From an uncultured Lachnospiraceae bacterium (GTDB taxonomy: Bacteria > Bacillota > Clostridia > Lachnospirales > Lachnospiraceae): a stretch of 64,000 bases of DNA. A program made the position numbers and the translations under genes. The stretch covers positions 1 through 64,000 of the forward strand of contig CACZJF010000007.1 in assembly GCA_902781455.1 (NCBI GenBank), given 5' to 3'. The first letter of the stretch is position 1; the number at the start of each line of letters is the position of its first letter. The notes under the pieces are model-generated. The model saw nothing but the letters and a program-made list of their open reading frames with translations, was not told the origin of the DNA and ran no database searches. Below, piece after piece: positions 17,340 through 25,870 of this stretch.

Positions 17340-19070
17340 TCAGCAAATACAGTTCTCTATCCCGGGCGAGACAGCCTGCCGCTCCCTGACAAAGCGTACA
17401 TACTCAGGCGCAGGGAGGGGGCGTGAAAAATAATATCCCTGGATGATGTCACAGCCCATCTGCTTCAGCGCTTGTGCCTGCTCACGGGTTTCCACTCCTT
17501 CGGCGATGCAGGGAACCTCGATGGATTCTGCCAGCCGGATCATGGCTTCCAGAAGGTGCAGGGCCTTCTGGTCCTGAAACGCGCTGCGGATGAACTGCAT
17601 ATCAAGCTTCAGTACATCGATTGGCATGGCGGACAGCATATTCAGGGACGAATAACCCGACCCGAAATCATCCATCTCGATGCAGAAGCCCAGATCACGG
17701 AGCTTCCTGATCCGCTCTACGATCTGCCTGGAATCTTCTGTATAGGCGGATTCCGTCACTTCCAGAATCAGATCGCCGAAATCCAGACCGTTCTCCTCCA
17801 CGATCCCCCGCAGCTTCTCAATCAGCAGCGGGTCCTGCAGATCAATCCTGGATACATTGATGGAAACCGGCAGGCCGATTCCCTGCTCCTTCATGGTCCT
17901 AACCTGCGCGGCTGCCTGTGACCACACGTAGTAATCCAGAGACTGAATCAGGCCATTCTCCTCAAACAACGGGATAAAGACCCCCGGATTCACCATCCCC
18001 ATCCTTGGGTGATCCCATCTGGCCAGCGCCTCCGCGCTGCACAGAACAGGGGTATCCGGACGAACGTTAAACTTCGGCTGGTAAAAAACGGAAAACTGCT
18101 TCTCACGCAGAGCAGAAGGAAAATCCCCAATCAGCTGTTCGGCAAACAGTTCCGCTTCGTACATAGAATGGTCATAGACACCGATTGCATTCGTAAAACT
18201 GCCTCTGACTGTGTCGGCTGCCATCCTGGCCCGGTTGAAACGGCGCTCTATCTCCAGTCCCTTATCCGCGTCAGGGTAGACACCCATACGCAGGTGTACC
18301 CGGTTTTCAGGTTCCGTATCCTCATTGATACTGACAGACATCTTCTCGAGAATCTGGTTGTAATCCGCTCTGTGCGGACAGTAGATGAAGAAAGTATCCG
18401 CCTCGCTCCGGCATACAATTCCGCCCGAACTTCTGACCAGATCCAGCGCCTGCTGGGCGATCCGCTGGAGTACCCTGTCACCGGTACTCTTTCCGAACCG
18501 GTCATTGATGGTGTGAAAATGATTGATATCCATCACCAGTGCATCTGTCTTCAGTTCCTTATGATAATCATCCAGCTTTGCGGCATAGCGATAAAAGAAA
18601 TCTTTGTTGTACAGGCCGGTCAGTTGGTCCCGTTCCGTCCAGCGCAGCAGATCCCTGTCCTCGGAAAGCTCAACGATGCGCCGTACACGCGCGAGTACGA
18701 TCTCCTGCCTGGGGTAGGGTTTCGGTATGAAATCGATCGCTCCCAGCGTAAGGCATTCCAGCTCCGCGTCGCTGTCGGCAGTCATGACAATCACCGGCAG
18801 GCCTGCGTAAACAGGGTCCGCATTGAGCCGCCGCAGTATTTCAAGACCATGGATGTCCGGAAGGTTCAGATCCAGCAGGATCAGACTGATCGTATCGCAC
18901 TGCGTGTGAATGGCTTCCATTGCCTGCGCGCCGTCTGACGCGACGATCACTGTATATGTGCCCTCAAGATAACGAGCCAGGATCCTCTGGTTGACGATCT
19001 CATCTTCGACAATCAGAATCCGGCGCAGATTATCGGAAGGGCGGAATGCCGCCTGCATCTTTGTATTCAT
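17340..19070 (-). CDS. Response regulator: REC-GGDEF-like-EAL phosphodiesterase
   Basis: 576 residues. The receiver (about 15-135) has ILIVEDE at its start and the phospho-Asp in LILLDLNLPDIHG. The GGDEF-like domain has RSEADTF in place of the active site, so it is probably not a cyclase. The EAL domain keeps EALARW, INVSR, EVTESAY, DDFGSGYSS, KLDMQF and AEGVE, so it should degrade c-di-GMP. It is the first gene of the phosphorelay operon and the obvious output. The altered site (EADxFxIYC) is also present in the EAL protein at 9276-12281, marking a shared subfamily. Confidence 0.93.
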   Translation of the reverse strand: MNTKMQAAFRPSDNLRRILIVEDEIVNQRILARYLEGTYTVIVASDGAQAMEAIHTQCDTISLILLDLNLPDIHGLEILRRLNADPVYAGLPVIVMTADSDAELECLTLGAIDFIPKPYPRQEIVLARVRRIVELSEDRDLLRWTERDQLTGLYNKDFFYRYAAKLDDYHKELKTDALVMDINHFHTINDRFGKSTGDRVLQRIAQQALDLVRSSGGIVCRSEADTFFIYCPHRADYNQILEKMSVSINEDTEPENRVHLRMGVYPDADKGLEIERRFNRARMAADTVRGSFTNAIGVYDHSMYEAELFAEQLIGDFPSALREKQFSVFYQPKFNVRPDTPVLCSAEALARWDHPRMGMVNPGVFIPLFEENGLIQSLDYYVWSQAAAQVRTMKEQGIGLPVSINVSRIDLQDPLLIEKLRGIVEENGLDFGDLILEVTESAYTEDSRQIVERIRKLRDLGFCIEMDDFGSGYSSLNMLSAMPIDVLKLDMQFIRSAFQDQKALHLLEAMIRLAESIEVPCIAEGVETREQAQALKQMGCDIIQGYYFSRPLPAPEYVRFVRERQAVSPGIENCIC

Positions 19071-19233
19071 ATTTGCAACCTCTCATCTTGTAAACAGATC
19101 TGATTCATCTTTGAGTGCAGCTCTGTTTTTCTCATCTCATCGTATCAGCCTGACCGTAAAATGAAAAGCTTTTTTTCTGTTTCCGAAGCCGGAAATCCAT
19201 TCCCCGTCTGCAAAACACAATACTGCGGGCTGT

Positions 19234-19263
19234 TTGACAGAAGCATTTATTCAAGATTATGAT
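19234..19263 (+). promoter_or_regulatory. Promoter of copA
   Basis: TTGACA (19234-19239, perfect) and TATGAT (19258-19263) with an 18-base spacer. No recognisable CopY box (TACAnnTGTA) or GC-rich CsoR palindrome is seen around it, so the copper regulator cannot be named. Confidence 0.7.
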
Positions 19264-19323
19264 AAGCACACGGGAGACGATCGCGGATTGTCAGGAAGAA
19301 TCAACACCAGGAGGAAATGACAG

Positions 19324-21873
19324 ATGGAACAATACCAGGTTACCGGCATGAGCTGCGCTGCCTGCTCCAGCAGGGTTGAAAAAGCGGTATCGGGCGTACC
19401 AGGCGTGACTTCCTGCGCCGTGAGCCTGCTGACAAACTCCATGGGCGTGGAAGGAACAGCCTCCAGTGCCGACATCATCCGTGCTGTAGAGGCAGCCGGA
19501 TACGGCGCCTCTTTAAAAGGGGCCGAAGGAAAAGCTTCTTCCGGGGATTCTCCTTCCTGGGCAGACGCGCAGGCCCTGAAGGATCATGAGACTCCTAAAC
19601 TGAAAAAACGGCTTCTGTTCTCAGTCCCGATTCTTCTGATTCTTATGTATTTTTCCATGGGGCACGGCATGTGGGACTGGCCAGCGCCGGAAGCTTTCGA
19701 CAACCTTGTATTCCTGGGGCTGTTTGAGCTGCTTCTTGCTGCAGTTGTGATGATCATCAACCAGAAGTTCTTTACTTCCGGCTTCTCTTCCCTGCTGCAT
19801 GGCGCTCCGAATATGGACACTCTGGTGGCTCTTGGCTCCACGGCCTCTTTCGGGTATTCCCTGACAGAGCTCTTTCTGATGATCCTTGCGCTCGGAAACG
19901 GCAGACACGATGTCGTGATGAAGTACGGGATGAATCTGTACTTTGAATCAGCAGCGATGATTCCGACGCTGATCACGATCGGAAAGATGCTGGAGGCCAT
20001 GTCGAAAGGCCGTACCACAGACGCACTGAAAGGCCTGATGCAGCTGGCCCCCAAAACAGCCACCCTGCTGAGAGACGGTACAGAAACAGTGGTCGGCATC
20101 GAGGAAGTCCGGGCAGGAGATATCTTCGTTGTCCGCCCGGGAGAGCAGATCCCTGTGGACGGACTTATTGTAAAGGGAATTACAGCCGTCGATGAATCGG
20201 CGCTGACCGGTGAGAGCATTCCGGCGGATAAAGCGGAAGGCGACACTGTTTCTGCTGCTACCATGAATCAGCAGGGCTATATTGAATGCCGCGCGACACG
20301 GGTTGGGGAAGACACCACGCTGGCACAGATCATCCGGACCGTGTCTGACGCTGCCGCGACCAAGGCACCGCTGGCCCGTATTGCGGACAAGGTTTCCGGG
20401 ATTTTTGTCCCTGCCGTCATCGGCCTCGCTCTTCTGACGCTGGCCGGATGGCTGATCGCCGGCAAACCGTTCTCCTACGCCATTGCACGCGGGATCTCCG
20501 TTCTGGTCATCAGCTGTCCCTGCGCACTCGGTCTTGCGACACCGGTCGCCATCATGGTCGGCAGCGGCGTCGGCGCCAGAAACGGCATCCTGTACAAGAC
20601 TGCGGCAGCACTCGAGAGTGCCGGCAGGATCCAGATGATCGCGCTCGACAAGACCGGAACGATCACACAGGGACAGCCCCACGTAACAGATGTGATTCCG
20701 TCCGGCCGGGATCAGGAATCGCTTCTTCGTCTCGCAGCGTCGCTGGAAAAAAACAGTGAACACCCACTTGCAAAGGCTGTCACCGACGCGGCGCAAGGGC
20801 TGCCGCTTTACGAGATCAGCGGCTTTGAAGTCCTTCCCGGCCATGGACTGCACGCACAGCTGGAAGGAAAGGAACTTCTGGGCGGAAGCCTGCAGTACCT
20901 GTCTTCCATAGGGCTGGCAGACGCGGCTGTCACAGCCCGCGCCCATGCGCTTGCCGAAGAGGGGAAGACACCGCTGCTGTTCGCGTATGACAACCAGTTT
21001 GCAGGTATGATCGCAGTCGCCGATCCGATCAAGGAGGATTCCGCGCAGGCCATCCGCGAGCTTCAGGGTATGGGCATCTGCTCCGTCCTTCTCACCGGCG
21101 ACAATGCCCGGACAGCCAGGGCGATCAGTCAGCAGGCGGGGACAGACCAGGTCATCGCCCAGGTCCTGCCGGACGGCAAGGCGGATGTCATCCGCTCCAT
21201 GAAAGCACTTGGAAAGACGGCCATGGTTGGCGACGGCATCAATGACGCCCCTGCCCTTACCGTGGCGGACAACGGCATTGCGATCGGCGCAGGCACGGAC
21301 GTAGCCATCGACGCGGCGGATATCGTCGTCATGAAAAGCCGCCTGACCGACGTGACCGCGGCGATCCGCCTGAGCCGGGCGACAATCCGCAACATTCACC
21401 AGAATCTGTTCTGGGCATTTTTCTACAACGCGGTCTGCATTCCCCTTGCCATGGGACTGTACGGCATCGAAATGAAGCCCATGTACGGTGCGGCAGCCAT
21501 GGCGCTTTCCAGCTTCTTCGTGTGTATGAACGCACTGCGCCTGAACCTGGTGAAGCCGCATGACGCCGGACATGACAAAAAAGGAAAACCCGTTCCCGCG
21601 GCAGCGCTCGAACAGGCCATAGCATCAGATCTGAGACAGAATTCTGCAAAGGAGGAGACGACGATGACAAAGACACTGAAAGTAGAGGGCATGATGTGCC
21701 CGCACTGCGAAGCACGAGTAAAGAAAGCGCTTGAGGCAGTTGATGGCGTGGAAAGCGCAGTGGCGGACCACGAAAAAGGGACAGCAGTTGTAACCCTCTC
21801 GGCCCCTGTTGCGGACGAAGCACTCTGCGCTGCAGTTCAGGCACAGGATTACAAAGTACTCGGAGTGGAATGA
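19324..21873 (+). CDS. copA: Copper-exporting P1B ATPase with a C-terminal CopZ-like domain
   Basis: 849 residues. N-terminal heavy-metal domain with GMSCAAC (CxxC at 11-14), eight membrane segments, the copper-site CPC at 398-400, phosphorylation DKTGT starting at Asp442, TGES in the actuator and GDGINDAPAL in the hinge. All catalytic motifs are intact, so it should pump Cu(I) out of the cell. Residues 781-849 form a second heavy-metal domain with GMMCPHC (CxxC at 792-795), normally a separate CopZ chaperone. Met781 has its own ribosome site. The copper type rather than silver/zinc follows from CPC. Single-gene unit with its own promoter and terminator. Confidence 0.95.
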   Translation: MEQYQVTGMSCAACSSRVEKAVSGVPGVTSCAVSLLTNSMGVEGTASSADIIRAVEAAGYGASLKGAEGKASSGDSPSWADAQALKDHETPKLKKRLLFSVPILLILMYFSMGHGMWDWPAPEAFDNLVFLGLFELLLAAVVMIINQKFFTSGFSSLLHGAPNMDTLVALGSTASFGYSLTELFLMILALGNGRHDVVMKYGMNLYFESAAMIPTLITIGKMLEAMSKGRTTDALKGLMQLAPKTATLLRDGTETVVGIEEVRAGDIFVVRPGEQIPVDGLIVKGITAVDESALTGESIPADKAEGDTVSAATMNQQGYIECRATRVGEDTTLAQIIRTVSDAAATKAPLARIADKVSGIFVPAVIGLALLTLAGWLIAGKPFSYAIARGISVLVISCPCALGLATPVAIMVGSGVGARNGILYKTAAALESAGRIQMIALDKTGTITQGQPHVTDVIPSGRDQESLLRLAASLEKNSEHPLAKAVTDAAQGLPLYEISGFEVLPGHGLHAQLEGKELLGGSLQYLSSIGLADAAVTARAHALAEEGKTPLLFAYDNQFAGMIAVADPIKEDSAQAIRELQGMGICSVLLTGDNARTARAISQQAGTDQVIAQVLPDGKADVIRSMKALGKTAMVGDGINDAPALTVADNGIAIGAGTDVAIDAADIVVMKSRLTDVTAAIRLSRATIRNIHQNLFWAFFYNAVCIPLAMGLYGIEMKPMYGAAAMALSSFFVCMNALRLNLVKPHDAGHDKKGKPVPAAALEQAIASDLRQNSAKEETTMTKTLKVEGMMCPHCEARVKKALEAVDGVESAVADHEKGTAVVTLSAPVADEALCAAVQAQDYKVLGVE
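21664..21873 (+). CDS. Possible independently translated CopZ-like copper chaperone (in frame within copA)
   Basis: Inside copA, AAAGGAGG lies eight bases before ATG at 21664, in frame with copA. Translation from here would give a free 69-residue heavy-metal domain starting MTKTLKVEGMMCPHCEARVK, the size and form of bacterial CopZ. The sequence therefore appears to be a former copZ joined in frame to copA by loss of the copA stop, with the original start signal kept. Whether both products are made is unknown. Confidence 0.55.
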   Translation: MTKTLKVEGMMCPHCEARVKKALEAVDGVESAVADHEKGTAVVTLSAPVADEALCAAVQAQDYKVLGVE

Positions 21874-21884
21874 GCCTTTCCAGG

Positions 21885-21923
21885 AAAAACGCTCTGCGCC
21901 GCAAAGCAGCGCAGAGCGTTTTT
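21885..21923. terminator. Strong bidirectional terminator between copA and the S41 peptidase gene
   Basis: Fifteen-base arms (AAAAACGCTCTGCGC and its complement) with T-runs on both strands. Serves copA on the plus strand and the convergent S41 peptidase gene on the minus strand. Confidence 0.9.
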
Positions 21924-21964
21924 CCTGTTTATTCTGCGACTCAACAGCATCGGCTGTGGTTCTG

Positions 21965-23794
21965 TCAGGCTGCCAGATCCTCTGACTGGGTCTGGAAATA
22001 CTCGTTCATCAGTTTTGACAGATAAGCCTCATCAAAATATTTCCCGTAATAGGGGAGTCCCTCATCAACGCCAAAAGCGCCAAGGAATTTGTTCAGCGTT
22101 TTGCTGGACTTTGTTTCGATCGGCAGGTCAATGCTGCATCCGCCTTCCACAGACATACCGGTGGAATCGGTCAGCTGCCACTGGGCACTTGACATCATAT
22201 AGCTGAAGCCTTCTGCGTCGGTTCCAACCTGGACACAGCAGGATCCGCCGCTGCTGGGTTCGCCGATCAGCACCGCGCCGCCTTCCTGCGCAATGATCGG
22301 AAACAGATTGCCGCAGGAAAAAGCATGTCTGGTTACCAGAACACCGTAGTTGAAATCGTACCGGACTTCCTTATCCTTCTCATCATAGACTCCGTCAAAA
22401 TTCGTGTCTGCTTCAAAGGTAAATGTCATCCTTCTGTCCGTCAGCTTATGGATGCCATACAGCTGTGTCTGTCCGGTCGCAACTTCCAGAATCGCCATCA
22501 TCACGTCCGGACTTCCCCCGCCGTTGCAGCTCAGGTCAAAGATCACGTTTTCGATGTCCGGATTCTCTGACGCCTTTCTGAGTCCGGTGAGAACGATGCC
22601 GAGGCAGTCCTGCGGAAAATCGCCCTCCCCTTTGTAATAGGTTGCCCATGCGGCCTCGTCCGGCATAAAGGAATCCAGCCGCAGGATCGCTGTATTGCCG
22701 TACTCCTTGTAAGTGTCATCTCCCCAGAGCATCTTGCGCTGCAGTGTTATGGTCTCGTGCAGGGTCTGCTTCAGGTAGATGGGACTGTTGATCAGATCCG
22801 CTGTCACATCCAGGCCGAGCAGAGGGAGTCCGAATACAGATTCAAGGGATTCACTGTTATCGAGCATGACAGCCGACGCGCTGGTAAAAAGCGTATGTCC
22901 GTCCCCAAGATAAACCATCAGAACCCGGTTCAGGGCAGAAATATATTCCGTCAGATCCGCAGACTGTAATTTCTGAATCAGCGATTTCCCCTCTTTCCCG
23001 AGACCGGCAAGCGCCTGTTCCAGTCCAACTTCGGCTACCGCCTGATCCAGCGGCGCTTTTCCCGGGTGTCCGAAGAAATGGTCGATGTTAAAACACAGAT
23101 CCGCATAGCACTGCTTCGCAAGATCAGCCGGCCTCTCCTGCCCCTGCAGCTCTGCTTTCAGCCGTTCGGTCTCATACAGTCCTTCCGGCGTCGATCCGTC
23201 AATCGACATTCTCTGTACATACAGTTTTTCCCCATTGTACAGCATATGATTGGTCGCGATATCCGTCATGAGATTGCTCAGTGTGGATACCGGCAGGTAG
23301 ATGTCGGTCTCATCCGCATAAACACGGATTCCGTACCTGGCAAAGTCCAGCGTAACCGGCGCGGCTTCCTTCTCAAACACAACGTTCGAAATCCGGATGA
23401 ACCGGGTAGCCGTATCCTTCCACCCCTTTGCTTCATCTTCCTGCGGAAGAGGCAGGTCAAAGAACCGGTTCCAGTCCGCGATGGTGATCACGCAAGCCTC
23501 GGGGTCAAAGACCAGATCCTCCCCGATTTCATTTTCAAGTACGAAAGTCCCGTCTTCCTTCTCCTCAAGTGTCAGAGAGTGAAGTTTCATGAACGCCGCG
23601 TACTGACTGATTCCCATATAAGGAACGTCAGGGGTCTCATCGTAGAAGCGCAGCGGCAGTTCTCCTGCATCCTTTCCGTCCAGGAGCACCGGGACGGCTT
23701 TCTTTGTAAACCCGGTGCTGCTCTCTGTCTCATCAGCGAAAGCCGATATGCACAAACATAGAATCATCGCCAGCAGACTCACTATCTTTTTCAA
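21965..23794 (-). CDS. Secreted S41-family (tail-specific) peptidase
   Basis: 609 residues from a TTG start at 23792-23794, chosen because AAGGAGG lies eight bases upstream and the product then begins with a signal peptide (KKIVSLLAMILCLCISAFAD). The C-terminal half carries S41 features: NVIFDLSCNGGGSPDVMM, then LVTRHAFSCGNLFPIIAQ with the likely nucleophile Ser, and IGEPSSGGSC. The N-terminal half is unassigned; it includes strands like those of copper-amine-oxidase-type domains (LPVSTLSNLMTD). It is exported and probably acts on cell-surface or extracellular protein. Neighbour of the LRR protein upstream (gap 89 bases). Confidence 0.82.
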   Translation of the reverse strand: MKKIVSLLAMILCLCISAFADETESSTGFTKKAVPVLLDGKDAGELPLRFYDETPDVPYMGISQYAAFMKLHSLTLEEKEDGTFVLENEIGEDLVFDPEACVITIADWNRFFDLPLPQEDEAKGWKDTATRFIRISNVVFEKEAAPVTLDFARYGIRVYADETDIYLPVSTLSNLMTDIATNHMLYNGEKLYVQRMSIDGSTPEGLYETERLKAELQGQERPADLAKQCYADLCFNIDHFFGHPGKAPLDQAVAEVGLEQALAGLGKEGKSLIQKLQSADLTEYISALNRVLMVYLGDGHTLFTSASAVMLDNSESLESVFGLPLLGLDVTADLINSPIYLKQTLHETITLQRKMLWGDDTYKEYGNTAILRLDSFMPDEAAWATYYKGEGDFPQDCLGIVLTGLRKASENPDIENVIFDLSCNGGGSPDVMMAILEVATGQTQLYGIHKLTDRRMTFTFEADTNFDGVYDEKDKEVRYDFNYGVLVTRHAFSCGNLFPIIAQEGGAVLIGEPSSGGSCCVQVGTDAEGFSYMMSSAQWQLTDSTGMSVEGGCSIDLPIETKSSKTLNKFLGAFGVDEGLPYYGKYFDEAYLSKLMNEYFQTQSEDLAA

Positions 23795-23883
23795 TGCTTT
23801 TTCCTCCTTACAGGTGTGATAACCGTTTTTTTCATCATACCTGATCCGGCGCATTTCATCTATGCATTTTTCGTAAAAAATCA

Positions 23884-25335
23884 TCAGGCGCCCGGATAAC
23901 CCTCCGTGCTGATCCATCCTTCCAGCTCCACATCCTCGTCCGGCATGATAAAGGTATAAGTGCCCCATTCCTGCCATGTGCCGGAATCTGTTCCGTTCAC
24001 CTCAAGCTTCACCTCTCCGTCTGCCACATCTACCGTATGCACCGTCACAAGCGTTCCGGCCTTTGCTTTTGGCGGGCAGTCTGTGAAGACATCTGTTTCT
24101 CCTGCAAGCGTAATGCGATGCTCCCCGGCCTCAAGCGCTTCCGTCTCCGGCGTCCGGCCGCTTCCTCCGGTCAGAAAAGCTTCCAGGTCCGCAGAGACCA
24201 AATCCTGATCCGGCTGCTTCCAGGTGTCATATTCGCTTTCCTCAGCCCTGATCATCTGCGCGCTGTCACAGTCATAGAACGCTTTTTCCGCGACCTCCAC
24301 TTCTCCGCACAGGATCACCTGGCTGATCTTCCGGCAATACTCAAACGTGTCAGCCTCCAGCCTGCTGCCCGCACCGCAGACCACCGTCTCCAGGTCATCA
24401 CAGTAACCGAAGGCTCTGCTCTGAATCACCGCGCCCGGCTCGACCAGGACACGCTTTAAGGTATCACAGTAGCCGAAGGAGCAGATTCCTGTCGTTACAC
24501 CCGTCGGGATCGTTACCTCAGGGATTTCGCAGTATTCAAATGCCCTCTGCCCGATGCTCCTGAGACCGGCCGGAAAGGAAAGGGACTGCATCTTTATGTA
24601 GGAGAAGGCCTGCGGTCCTATGTCCGTCACCCTGTATCCGTCAATCTCTTCCGGAATATCAACGGCTCCATCCGCTCCGTTATACTCTGTGATGGTGATC
24701 GTTTCCGCGTCACTATTGACAATGTAGGTAAAATCTCCGGAAGTAATTTCCACCGGTGGTTCCTCGTCCGGAAGATAATCCGGATCCGTCGTGGAGACCG
24801 TGCCTTCCGTGGAGAGGACCGGTTCCGGTTCCTGACTCTGTGTCTGGCCGCTTCCGATCCGAATTCCGCCGATCACATCGTACACGCCGGCCCAGAGGGC
24901 ATCGTACTGCGCACGGATCGTCTGGTCTTTTTCATATCCCTGATAGTCCGTCGGCAGATCCGCATAGATATTCATACACAGTTCTTCATCAAATCCGATG
25001 TACTCTGCATGCGGAAGGTCCTGAAAGCTGCTGTTCACACACGCGCCGATCGTAAAGAGTTTCCCGCCGGTCAGGCCTTCTTTGGCGTACGCGTCATAGC
25101 TGTCCTTATGGTAGAAAGTCGCGCCGGCATCTTCTGTCATTACGAATGTGTTCTGATACCATTCCTGGTCCATCGTGACAAAAAGACCCTGGGAATCATC
25201 CGCGGTGAAATAGTAAGAGTATGTTCCGTCTTCATTCCTGTAGTCATAGTAATCGTCAAATGTGCCTGCCCATGCTGCCGCAGATACTGTCATGCTCAGG
25301 GCCAGCGCCGCCAGAACCATCATTCTCTTCTTCAT
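23884..25335 (-). CDS. Secreted BspA-like leucine-rich repeat protein
   Basis: 483 residues from the ATG at 25333-25335 (AAAGGAGG upstream). A signal peptide (MKKRMMVLAALALSMTVSAA) is followed by an unassigned N-terminal domain (about 25-185), a low-complexity Glu/Pro/Thr linker, and about five LRR_5 (BspA/TpLRR) repeats around 200-345 with the pattern IGxxAFxxCxxL. The C-terminal 80 residues form a small beta domain ending in MPDEDVELEG. No LPXTG motif or membrane anchor is seen, so it is probably released. Such proteins often bind host or microbial surfaces, but no ligand can be named. Confidence 0.85.
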   Translation of the reverse strand: MKKRMMVLAALALSMTVSAAAWAGTFDDYYDYRNEDGTYSYYFTADDSQGLFVTMDQEWYQNTFVMTEDAGATFYHKDSYDAYAKEGLTGGKLFTIGACVNSSFQDLPHAEYIGFDEELCMNIYADLPTDYQGYEKDQTIRAQYDALWAGVYDVIGGIRIGSGQTQSQEPEPVLSTEGTVSTTDPDYLPDEEPPVEITSGDFTYIVNSDAETITITEYNGADGAVDIPEEIDGYRVTDIGPQAFSYIKMQSLSFPAGLRSIGQRAFEYCEIPEVTIPTGVTTGICSFGYCDTLKRVLVEPGAVIQSRAFGYCDDLETVVCGAGSRLEADTFEYCRKISQVILCGEVEVAEKAFYDCDSAQMIRAEESEYDTWKQPDQDLVSADLEAFLTGGSGRTPETEALEAGEHRITLAGETDVFTDCPPKAKAGTLVTVHTVDVADGEVKLEVNGTDSGTWQEWGTYTFIMPDEDVELEGWISTEGYPGA

Positions 25336-25404
25336 GTCCGTTTCCTCCTTTATGTGAAACATGTTTTTCAGATTTGAAATGTTTCATTTCTTCCCCTGTT
25401 ACCC

Positions 25405-25435
25405 ATTATAACGGGAAAAAGAAAACAACGGTCAC
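25405..25435 (-). promoter_or_regulatory. Candidate promoter of the LRR protein gene
   Basis: A perfect TATAAT on the minus strand at 25405-25410, with a weak -35 (GTGACC, 25430-25435) 19 bases away. A GAAATG/CATTTC inverted repeat lies between it and the start codon. Confidence 0.45.
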
Positions 25436-25457
25436 ACACACAGGAGAATCCTTTGCC

Positions 25458-25724
25458 ATGTGCGAGTACCTGGAACAAGTCCTGCCCGGAGAGGGGATTG
25501 ACCGGATTGAATCTTACACCTTCCGGCGCTGCCACAGTCTGGAATATCTCGGGCTTCCGTCCGGGCTTCAGGCAGCCGGATATGACGCCTTTGAAGAATG
25601 CTGCAGCGTGAAAAATGCCTGGGTGGACGGCACCGAATACAGACTTCGGGACCGGAACGCACCCAGGCCGGTTGCTCTGGTACTGGAATCCATCAGCGCC
25701 TCCCGCAGGCGGTACATTCAATAG
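25458..25724 (+). pseudogene. BspA-like leucine-rich repeat fragment
   Basis: 88 codons from ATG at 25458. Residues read GIDRIESYTFRRCHSLEYLG and then LPSGLQAAGYDAFEECCSV, one and a half LRR_5 repeats, ending VKNAWVDGTEYRLRDRN and a short tail. An AGGAG lies upstream with long spacing. There is no signal peptide or head domain. It is head-to-head with the LRR gene at 23884-25335, and looks like a leftover of a second LRR gene. A short frame after it (25740-25796, MDEFEYIDYCISGDGCSY) may be another scrap. Confidence 0.5.
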
Positions 25725-25870
25725 GCCGGGAGCGGTGTCATGGACGAATTCGAGTATATTGATTATTGTATCTCGGGGGACGGCTGCAGCTATTAAGCCT
25801 CCCTCTTCCGGATCAAATGCCGGAAGCTGCACGCAGCCGGGGACGCACAGCGCCACGGCTTCCTTTTTTA

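Noticed and set aside
19948-21573. 541-codon minus-strand open frame
   Set aside because: Antisense to copA, with the composition expected from the reverse of a GC-rich gene.
25368-25856. 162-codon minus-strand open frame
   Set aside because: Antisense to the LRR fragment, whose repeat pattern is on the plus strand.
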